Source: Hygrophila difformis
Lineage: Eukaryota > Streptophyta > Magnoliopsida > Lamiales > Acanthaceae
Assembly: GCA_030278955.1 (NCBI GenBank)
Contig: JAOANR010000011.1
Coordinates: 24,928,403-24,992,402, forward strand
Direction of reading: 5' to 3'
DNA length: 64,000 bases
Shown here one piece after another: positions 55,921 to 64,000 of the stretch (the first letter of the stretch is position 1; each line of letters begins with the position of its first letter). The notes under the pieces were generated by a model. The model saw nothing but the letters and a program-made list of their open reading frames with translations, was not told the DNA's origin and ran no database searches. A program made the translations under genes and the position numbers.

Positions 55921-56897
55921 GTAATAATATATACGGGAAAATTATCCAGAATATGAGCCCAAATCCAAACAAGCAACCAGCAAAAATACAGAGATTAAAA
56001 TAGTAACACCCCATAAAGCAACAATTGCATTTACGTAAAGGCTTCAGATAACATTACTGATAAGAAAAGAGGAACAATTTTTAGTGAATCACCCAAAGTA
56101 AAACAAGCCTCACGAAATCAGAAAGTATATATCAACTTTATATTCATGATGATTCGTTGGGATGTGGTTAACTCATTGATTTTCAAGATTAAAAAGAGAT
56201 TGGTTAGAATAAATCAATCGAAATTGTCTTGTTGTAGAAACACCTCAAGCAAAATTCACAAATCTAAAGAGCATAGACTTTATGGTATCAAAAGCAACAA
56301 GAAATATGTTGATATGGCCCGAGGTCATGAAAGGAAGAGGAAATTAATCAAACAATTTATTGACATTAACCACTTTTATGGTAAAACCAAACACACATGT
56401 ACACAGCTCCAATCGAAAGAACAATGTGCAGCAATAAAAGATAATGCTCCAGCCAGAAGTGACCAAAAAACCCATGACCCATTAGGATGTTATTGGGTCT
56501 CTGAAAAGGCAGAAGCCATATCTCAGCTTGAACTACAACCCAATGAATCCAAGGCTGGTCAAGGATGGGTCTGGTTCCATTCATATACATTTCTCAGAAG
56601 AATTAAAAATAGATTTTTGGTTAATTTATGTGAGTTCAGCAAATAAAAGGAATTGTAATCTAAGTTCCCTCAAGAACAGCCCTGCTTCTCTTTTCACATG
56701 CATCTGGTGTCAAACAGGGTAGTCTAATAATTTACAACTCTTTCAAACATCATAGAATAGTGGCAAAAATCATGTACCATACTTGAAATCAAAAGTTGAA
56801 TCAGCTCGGCTAGATTTCATCGGCTTGGAAATCTGGCTAGATTTCACCAGCTATATTAATCCCTAGGAGTAATCACAGTGATGGAAAATCATTGTAC
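55921..56897. other. AT-rich spacer left of the bZIP exon
   Basis: Near 55930 the words TATATACGGGAAAA resemble a Helitron start, but nothing else supports one. The open frames at 56146-56646 (+) and 56366-56590 (-) are not recognised. The 3' end of Helitron C would be expected about here and was not found. Confidence 0.35.
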
Positions 56898-56975
56898 CTG
56901 TTTTCGGAATCCTGACCTTCGAGCAGATTCCCGATTAGACTGTTTCATCTTTTGTCTTTTTAGTTCTCGTTCATC
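56898..56975 (-). pseudogene. Single bZIP exon of a G-box-binding factor
   Basis: A 78-nt exon with AG acceptor and GT donor encodes DERELKRQKMKQSNRESARR, then SGFRKQ. This is the DNA-binding basic region of plant GBF-type (group G) bZIP factors, which is normally a separate small exon with the sequence QSNRESARRSRLRKQ. Here R to G and L to F changes hit conserved positions. The leucine-zipper exon and the Pro-rich N-terminus are not found nearby. It is a captured exon without function, on the same strand as the galactosyltransferase pieces to its right. Confidence 0.8.
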
Positions 56976-57119
56976 CTGTAAGATTAAAAAGTTCATTACA
57001 TTTCAGGATGTACTCGTTTAGTATCTCATATTACTTGACCTCCCTAGTCTCAATCATCAATTTTTGAATTTTTATAGCCACATCAGTTCCCCAAAAGGCA
57101 AACTCAAAACAATTAAACC

Positions 57120-57145
57120 AAACACACACACACACACACACACAA
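57120..57145. repeat. (CA)n microsatellite
   Basis: About eleven AC repeats lie within AT-rich sequence between the bZIP exon and the galactosyltransferase exons. No other feature is seen in 56976-57670. Confidence 0.8.
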
Positions 57146-57670
57146 ATGCACACATATCTATTGTATCTTCTAAAATTTTAACCCTGATTACTCCCTCTCT
57201 TTGGCTAACCTTAGGCGCCAAACCAATAAGGTGGATTATTATTTTAGGGTGGATAAATTAAAACTTTGTAATTTCGTTCAATGACAAATCAATCGACGCC
57301 TAATATTTAGCCTGGCTGACAAATCCCAGGGAGTATTCCCTTAGTTACCGCATCAGTGAAGCTAGCTTTGCCCCAATTTACAGCACTCACTTGAATTCCA
57401 TATCAATAATAGTTCCATATCAATAATAATAGCTTTGCCCTAAAAGTTTTTAATCATAATAGTTCCATATCAATACAATACGATCATGCCTAATAAGCCA
57501 ACATAGAAAAAACTTAATGCACTTAAATTCGCGACTTTTTTTGAGGTGGGCACATGTTAGGTTAGCAGCATTATATAAATAAAAGATATCTACTGATCCC
57601 CATTGGCTAATACTGCTGCATTGAAGGAAAAGAAAAATGGTGTTCGAGTTAAAAACGAGCAATTCTTACT

Positions 57671-59960
57671 GGTTTATGGAGATGTATGTAGCCAAATCCT
57701 TTGAAATTGCATAAATCTGCCCAGTTGCATGTCGGAAATATTTATTACCTTCTTCTCCAAATTTCCAGTACTCTGGTTCATGGTACTCAACGTTCCTGGA
57801 CAACATACTAATAATTTAGCACCAAGACATTAACATAAAAGGAGGAGGATATGCTAATGGATTTCAGGAATTACTTTTGGGCAAGAACTGGTCCAGACTT
57901 CATACAACCTATGTAAACCCGGGGTTTTGATCGATGACGAGCAAGAGTTGCAGCTAATGTACCTATATGAGCAAAGCAAATAATCACCACTGTCAATGGC
58001 AAAATATCTTACAAAAGTTGTACACTAAAATATTAATAGTAACTTATCACTAACCCAAATTAACATGCACATCGTCATCAACCTTGATGTAAAAATCAGC
58101 ATCCCATTTTGCTACAGCAGTGGCAAAGAAAATCTTTGTTTTTGCAGACAGTTCATGATATCCTTCAACGTGCTCCTACGGTATTGAAGATGGCAGTTTA
58201 GAAACTGTACGGATTTTTGAAGATGGAAAAAGAAATAAAATAATATATTCATTGTACCAGCCGGAGAAAATCCTTGTGTTGAGCTTCCTCAGAGTCAAGA
58301 GCTCTATCCAATATACTGTTAGATGTTGCACTGTATCGAGTATCAACCAAGAAAGGTTCTAATTAATATAAGCTGCAAGACAACTCCAAGATTCTGTATC
58401 TGGACAAAAAGCTCACAAGCTATGCATATAGATTCCAGACATTCCATAACACAGAAACATTGAAGGCCAAAACTTTGAAGCCATTTTGGGGAAAAGATAG
58501 CAGTAGCATAGGAACGTTTATCCATGAATTGAGAAACAGAATCCATTAAAATAATAGCCAGTTGGAATGTAAATCGTCAAAACCCCCATACATCGGTACT
58601 CCTGAGAAACATATCACAAAACCCTTGAGCAACAATATGCCTCAAAACTTCCTCTTTTATCATGAGATCAGTCTGCAATTGCGTAAAGTTTTAAAGCCAA
58701 CGAAAAAAGACATGAGCGGCACAAATAAGCTTTTAGAAACATGCCATAAGTGGAATAATGGGGTCATCTTCATCACTTCATTAAATCATCAGGCATCACC
58801 ATTGAATACATATCAACAATGTCGATAAAGGAAGCGTATACACCAGACCGGGCAACCAAAATGGGCAACATTACCTGTGTCCAATCATAAATCTCACAAC
58901 AATGCCCTTCTCCTGCTCCAATTTTCTAAGCTGGTCACCTGAACAAGTAATAAGTTACCGGCGCACCTCAGTTCGGCAAAACGCTGAACACACCTAAATT
59001 AAGACTACACGACGAAGTATGTGTATCTCACCTTGGGGCATCCAAGTCTCTCGGACAGAGTCACGCCTCTTCCTACTGCTGAAAGCTGTATTGATGCCAA
59101 TTACCATAAATGCCTTTCTCCTGGGAGGACCCTCATTGGATGTTACAGAAACATTTGGTTTCAATTTCTCTGGAACAGTCCTAGCTGCAGACAACTACGT
59201 CTGCAGCATCGAAATTGATTTGTCCAATGACCTAAAACACAAACATGCGATTAGATTCAGTTTTCGTATATGCTGCAAGAGAAAAGAAAGTAGAAAGTTA
59301 CGATTAGGAACTTTTGAACTCACTGGATTGCTTCGTGGGTTTTGTACACCTCACTCATTGCATATTTATCCTGATCTCCCGCTTTCTATTACACAAATCC
59401 GACCACGCAGAGGTTAAAAAAAAGCGGAAAAGAAACGATTGAAAGCAGGAATCTTTGCCCCAAATCCAGAACCCCCACCAAATCTAAATCTTATCTTGGA
59501 TATTCACTTGAAAATTAATAATGCCAAATTTTGATGAGCATCATAAAATTGCTAAGTCCATTGTTTTCAAGAGGACACAACCCTCAAAAAATGTGGATTA
59601 TAACGACTTCAACTTCAAAAAATATACTAAAGATCGAACCTTTTTCTTTGTACTGCAATCCTCAGAGACGATCTGCAGCTCCTGATCTCGTCTTTGCTGA
59701 GTTATGAGCTGATTATTGGATTCAAAAATCTGCTTCTGCTGGATCGGAACCCCCGCACAACCGCTCCCGACGACGATTGGCCAGCAGCAATTTGCGATTG
59801 AGTCTGAAGGAGGCGACCACCGCAGACAACCTTGGGGCTTTTACGAACAATCCCTACTCCAACAATTTACAGAAATCAGAACCCGAGGGATTTGCAAACA
59901 CTGTACACTTGATATTTAGTGGGCTTGATTTCCTTCTTCGCAAGCTTCGCCTCCTCCACG
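57671..59960 (-). pseudogene. Plant beta-1,3-galactosyltransferase (GT31) gene, truncated, with a nonsense codon
   Basis: Minus-strand exons in order give the stem region (QRRDQELQIVSEDC, near 59665; DQDKYAMSEVYKTHEAI, 59325-59393). They are followed by [20 protein letters not shown] (59032-59231), KLEQEKGIVVRFMIGH (58875-58938), SNSILDRALDSEEAQHKD (58258-58330), [17 protein letters not shown] with the catalytic DxD (58055-58175), [19 protein letters not shown] (57880-57960) and [19 protein letters not shown] (57671-57800). Splice borders are good. A TAG replaces a glutamate codon at 59195-59197. The last exon (EDVSLGSWF block) and a clear start with membrane anchor are missing. This is a Golgi glycosyltransferase family; this copy is dead. 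Confidence 0.88.
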
Positions 59961-60482
59961 AAATTAACAAACTTGCACACCGTCGAATCCCTCGGCTTCA
60001 CATCCTCGGATCCCATCAAACGCCCAAAAAAATCGAACAAAAAAACAAGGAAAAAAGAAAAGGCAGAAAAAAAACCCTACGCCGATGATCTGGAAGACGG
60101 GAGAATTCCAAATTCCAGGCGAAAGAGTCTCCTCTCGACGCAGTGGCGGTGGCGGAGTAAGGGGATTAGGGTTTCCCAATGGCGCCGGAGGCGGCGGAAG
60201 GTGAGAGGGTCGATGGGGGGGTCCGACTCGCGATTTCGTGAAGACGGATGAGAAGTCGGGGAATGAAATGGAAATGTGAGACAGCAGAGCATAATGAAAT
60301 GTGAGACGGAAAAAAAGAAATGGAGGTGGAGAAATGAGACTGAAGAGAATCGATCCCGGATAAGTATAATCAAATCCACCATAACATTTTGATCCGACGG
60401 TTATAATTTCAATTGGATTTAAGATCCAACGGCTCAGAATGAAATGAGAGATTAGAGTTCTCCCGTTTATATAGTATAATAG
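59961..60482 (-). promoter_or_regulatory. 5' UTR/promoter-like part captured with the galactosyltransferase
   Basis: This is GC-richer sequence upstream of the first galactosyltransferase exon, with purine/pyrimidine tracts typical of a plant 5' UTR. It ends at the Helitron C terminus. Plus-strand frames here (59777-60251) are shadows. Confidence 0.4.
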
Positions 60483-60483
60483 A
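60465..60483 (-). mobile_element. 5' terminus of Helitron C
   Basis: From 60483 leftwards the minus strand reads TCTATTATACTATATAAACG, the TC-starting, AT-rich end of a plant Helitron. It immediately follows the CTAG end of another element (60484-60487). The body would contain the galactosyltransferase and bZIP pieces; the other end was not found. Confidence 0.55.
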
Positions 60484-60896
60484 CTAGTTAAATACATGTG
60501 CGATGCACAGCGTAAAAGGAATGTACAACTGCCTATGGAGAAAAAATGAAATAATTATACATAAGTGTTCTTATTATTGTTCTTATTATGTTTAAAGGGA
60601 AGTGCGCAGGGATGATGAAGCCAAATTTAGACAACATACTGTAAAATTTACTTAGAGCTGAAATTTTCTAACACCCACAAATCAAGAGAAACAAATGCGA
60701 AATACACGAGTTCAAAAAATACCTAGGAATGTAATTTAATAACAATGGAGATTCAGTGCAAGAGGACTAAATGGACCAAAATAAAAATTTAGGATTGAAT
60801 TGACAAAAGATAAAAGAAAAAAAGACTAATATAATGTCTCCGTGTCATGTTTAAGTTTAAACGATTGCCAAGTCAGTCATTAGAGCATAATTAATA

Positions 60897-61085
60897 CTCC
60901 CTCCGTCCCACTCCAAGTGTCTTATTACTGTTTGGCACGGGAATTAAGGTAGAGTTGGTTTGTGAGTATATGGTGGGGTCCACATAGTTGTTGGAGGGAA
61001 AATTATTTCTATTTATAGAAAGAAGACATTTGTAATGGGACATCCAAAAATAGTAAGTATGACATTTGGAATGGGACAGAGGGAG
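60897..61085. mobile_element. Stowaway-like MITE
   Basis: Inverted ends CTCCCTCCGTCCC and GGGACAGAGGGAG are flanked by TA (60895-60896 and 61086-61087). It is 189 bp and non-coding, with the same terminal sequence as the MITE at 27203 but shorter. Confidence 0.92.
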
Positions 61086-61251
61086 TAAATAAGCCCTGTG
61101 TCAGGAAAATATTCAAAAGCTGGTATGCTGGAGCATATTTAATATCTTTCTCCAATTGTGCTATAGCAAGAATGTCTAGAAAATTGCCCTAGCAGACAAT
61201 ATACAATGATGTTCAATTAACCTGCATTGTCTTAAAACAACCCACAATGGT

Positions 61252-61715
61252 ATATGGTATGACCTCAAACATATCTGTCAACTTAGAAAATTCAATAACA
61301 ACACGCACAACTGCTTCTTTAGATTCAGCTATAACTACAACATCTTCACCATTAAATGTTTCCAGATACTTGACAAGAAAAGTAAACGACTCTCTCGAAA
61401 AGGTAAAATTCAAGACCAATGAAAGTAGAACATTAGTCACCAGGCTCAGACCAACCTTTACCTAAGAAACATGTGTATGTAGACTTCATGAAGAAATATA
61501 AAAACCGTTGATATGCAAACTTCTCACCTCTTCGTATCCCCCAAAGTATTAGCAACGGTGAGAAACAGATCCCTCTTATCCCTGATTCCGATATCCCACT
61601 CCCTCAAGAAGTTATCCATCATCTTGAAAGTTGGTATAATATATTCGGTGACCTTTGCTGCCAAGTTGAGAGCCGTCATGTAACTGGACCAGAATGCCCA
61701 TCTAGTACATGTGTG
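61252..61715 (-). pseudogene. eIF3 subunit M exon fragment
   Basis: Two minus-strand exons encode ALNLAAKVTEYIIPTFKMMD with NFLREWDIGIRDKRDLFL (about 61545-61700), then FTFLVKYLETFNGED and EAVVRVVIEFSKLTDMFE (about 61275-61400). This is the central part of plant translation initiation factor eIF3m, just before its PCI domain (family pattern FKFLTKYLATFSGED). The sequence has drifted noticeably. N- and C-terminal parts are missing, and it is joined on its upstream side to a WDR12 exon. Confidence 0.75.
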
Positions 61716-61795
61716 ACATTAACCAAAGAAGATGACATCATAGAAGTTTTGAATTAATCTTAATTGATGCACAGTTATGCATTCTTACCTACCAA

Positions 61796-62403
61796 AACCA
61801 TCGTAGCATCCCGTCAAAATATACCTGTCAGGAAAACAAGGAACTCTAAGGCACTGACAGAATAAATTCCGTAACCAGCAATACGAATTATCATGAAGTA
61901 TGTCAAAAGCTAGATCAGACTAATTGACAAGAATAAAATGAGTTGCAATTATCACAAGCCTAAATGCATACCGGTCATTGGAACCATCAACTTCACTAAC
62001 CCAATCATCATGTAATAAAGGTTCTTGCTGCCTTGCAGCAACGGCATTAATGTACTGAATTTCAAGTACTTTTTCCTGAGCATTGTTACATAACCACAAT
62101 AAATTTAATAAAGAGAAGCATGATGGAACTGGTCTTGGGTGGACAGCAAATCCAGGATGTTTTCAAGCAACAAATAACCAGTTTAGCATACACAAGTTCT
62201 AATGTATCATCAAATCATTTCACCATAATGTCCATATTATTATATCCTACTGCGTTCAAGCAAAAACTTACAGTAGAAATTCCTTTGGCTGTTGTGCTGT
62301 AAGAAATCCCTAGTGACATCCGAACCAGCTCCCCACAAATTAAGAAATCAAAAGGTTCAGATTCCCAATTGTTGTGCTGTAAGAGTAAAAAGAAAACTGT
62401 CAA
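61796..62403 (-). pseudogene. WDR12 ribosome-biogenesis protein fragment
   Basis: Minus-strand exons encode WESEPFDFLICGELVRMSL (about 62285-62380), the N-terminal NLE domain. They continue with EKVLEIQYINAVAARQQEP and LLHDDWVSEVDGSNDR (about 61970-62078), then YILTGCYDGFG (61796-61829), the first WD repeat of plant WDR12 (a PeBoW-complex protein of 60S ribosome maturation). In the NLE exon an insertion replaces the usual EQFLL segment. After GFG the sequence changes to eIF3m. The remaining WD repeats are absent. Confidence 0.8.
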
Positions 62404-62747
62404 ACTGGACAGAATAAGATAAATTGAGAGCGAACCCCTCGGACTACCTTTAGCTCAGTTCCTGCTCCCCAAAGTGTTTTGGAGGCCGGCTTGGGGAGTT
62501 ATCTCTGAATGAAATTTGTATAAAGAAATAATCTTTATGTCCAACTCACTCTTAGCTCCATACTTGTTACATTATCTTAATATCACGTTGCTTGTTCCAC
62601 CATCCTTGGCCTTCATCTCTGACTAACACACCTTGCATATTTCTTTGATTGTCACCCTAGATAATCAATCTAGAGTAACATGGATAGAACTTTCAGTTAC
62701 TCTTTCGAGCATGGTTAACTTATTGTAACCTTGCAACATTTTTGCAG

Positions 62748-63527
62748 GGGCTGTTGCAGTTCTTCTTCTTTTGGCTGTTGGGTTGTTATGTGCAAATGAA
62801 CTTTGTGTTGTATATGTTATTGCGGGCTCCAAGGCATCACAGCGGTATTCACCTTCTGGATTTTTCTTTGGTGTGGGGGAAATTGCCTTAGCAATTAACA
62901 TGCTCTTCATTTGCAGGATGGTCTTCAATGGTATGTCTGCATTTGTTTTCCATGGACATTAGAAGTTTTTGTTATATACTTGCTATACTCATCTTTTTTG
63001 TATGAATCTTACAGGCAATGGGGTCAACATTGACGAGTATGTCAGAAGGGCATATAAGTTTGCTTATTCTGATTGTATTGAAGTGGGTCCTGTGTCTTGC
63101 TTACCTGAACCACCAGATCCTAATGAATTGTACGCAACAATCTAGAAGGCAAGCCTTACTTTTAATTATTTGGATAATCTCATTATTCTCTGGCCAGTTG
63201 CCTTAATACACATATTTTCCTTTTGGACCGGATTCACACTCTTTTGCATTAGTAATGTACCTCACTAAGTTGCTCTTTTATATAATACATGCTCGTTGCA
63301 TGCAGCCATGGTGCTCCCTTTTTATGTCCATTTTGTGATGTTAACTTGAGCTTCTTTTTTTTTTAATCTCTTGTGGCATTATGTTTGACCCTTCCAGGGC
63401 TTTGCACCTTGGGCTTCTCTATTTTGGATCCCTTTTAGTCTGCTTTTATATTCGATCTTGTATGGCCTGACAACAAAAGACTTACACTGGCTTGGAGCAA
63501 TTACATCAGCTGCAATAATTACTCTTG
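62748..63527 (+). pseudogene. DEK1: DEK1 (defective kernel 1, calpain) membrane-region fragment
   Basis: Three plus-strand exons match the multi-span membrane region of plant DEK1. The first is 62748-62930 (YSPSGFFFGVGEIALAINML, then FICRMVFN). The second is 63015-63148 (NIDEYVRRAYKFAYSDCIEV, then GPVSCLPEPPDPNELY). The third is 63398-63527 (ALHLGLLYFGSLLV, then in a shifted frame LYSILYGLTTKDLHWLGAIT). Single-base losses break the frame near the end of the second exon and inside the third. The second donor is GC. The calpain domain that gives DEK1 its activity is absent. The rest of the window to 64000 is intron-like. Confidence 0.85.
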
Positions 63528-64000
63528 GTAATTTCATGTCGCCGTTGCTTGTTTTTGGCTTGATCTCATCAATAGGAAAGGGTACTCCCGTTACAGTTCC
63601 CCTAACACGGTGAATTCCTTCTCTAGGAATAAAAACATATTCGCCCGAAATAGAATGGATTAGACTTTTCAGGTGGAGAGATTTCTGCCATAAAAAAGAG
63701 GGCTCACACCCCTTATTAGATTAGAGGGACTTATTTTTTGTTTAGCACGTTCCAATAAAAAGAACTTTTATCACTTTTTGGATTGGTTGAAAATTATATC
63801 ACTATGTATTTCATACACATATGCACTTGTGTTAGGACAAAACGTTTAGTTTGTTTCTGGCAATGGTTGTGTTTGGTGGCTGATATGAAATTAACTTGTA
63901 TCAAACACTTTGTAATCCTTTTTCGGCTTGTCGTTGAAATTTCTGACTATCTATGCTTGCTGAGATGTTGTCCTGACTGTGTTTATTGACTTCTTGGCAG

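Larger units (their letters stand above)
60484..64000 (-). mobile_element. Candidate Helitron D (3' end at 60484), carrying WDR12, eIF3m and DEK1 pieces
   Basis: On the minus strand a stem-loop TGTGC-ATC-GCACA (60497-60509) is followed by nine bases and then CTAG (60484-60487) with T, a standard Helitron 3' terminus. Its body would run to the right, past the window edge. It contains three unrelated broken gene pieces, as expected of a gene-capturing Helitron. The 5' end is not in view. Confidence 0.5.

Noticed and set aside
56146..56646. 166-codon Lys-rich ORF
   Set aside because: AT-rich sequence with a low-quality translation, no recognisable domain and no splice or promoter context.
59777..60251. 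Plus-strand ORFs over the galactosyltransferase 5' part
   Set aside because: Low-complexity Lys/Arg-rich shadows; the minus strand has the recognised exons.

Overview
This window comes from a nuclear chromosome of a flowering plant, probably a eudicot. The evidence is spliced plant-type genes, AT-rich introns, plant Ty3/gypsy lineages, Stowaway MITEs and Helitron ends. I cannot name the species. Only one clearly intact host gene is present: a four-exon U2AF35 splicing-factor gene on the + strand (26910..42334). Its first intron has grown to about 13.75 kb because a complete 12.5 kb Tat-type LTR retrotransposon (28278..40771) sits in it in antisense. Almost everything else is transposable elements or exon pieces of other genes that they seem to have carried.

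Left part (1..9717): a 3.2 kb LTR of a minus-strand, probably Tekay/Del-like gypsy element. It is flanked by a primer-binding site on one side and a polypurine tract on the other, and holds two unusual tandem arrays. Next comes a candidate Helitron (3881..8177) with FtsZ and OSCA-like exon pieces. It abuts the 5' end of another Helitron-like sequence. At 9718..17868 lies a young gypsy element (TSD TATTC) with a pol ORF running into its 3' LTR. Its host sequence resumes at 17874.

Central part (17874..26600): a minus-strand run of exon pieces from unrelated genes: a kinase-less CDPK with four EF-hand units and an unbroken reading frame, mitochondrial CPN60, myosin, DNA topoisomerase I and MUS81. 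U2AF35 follows. The Tat element inside its intron carries gag-protease and RT-RNase H-integrase ORFs on the minus strand, and a spliced plus-strand gene of about 995 codons with a plant-mobile-domain-like N-terminus.

Right part (43367..64000): a 2.1 kb LTR-like repeat full of nested palindromes, a decayed Athila-like element that stops at its RT catalytic motif, a 727 bp LTR-like repeat, a LINE truncated at its 3' side, then more captured exon pieces. These are beta-1,3-galactosyltransferase plus one bZIP exon, and, past a second Helitron-Helitron junction at 60483, WDR12, eIF3m and DEK1.

The main theme is Helitron-style gene-fragment shuffling around a splicing-factor gene. I found no bacterial-type system, no CRISPR and no RNA gene. 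Family names come from remembered protein motifs, and exon borders of the fragments are by eye.
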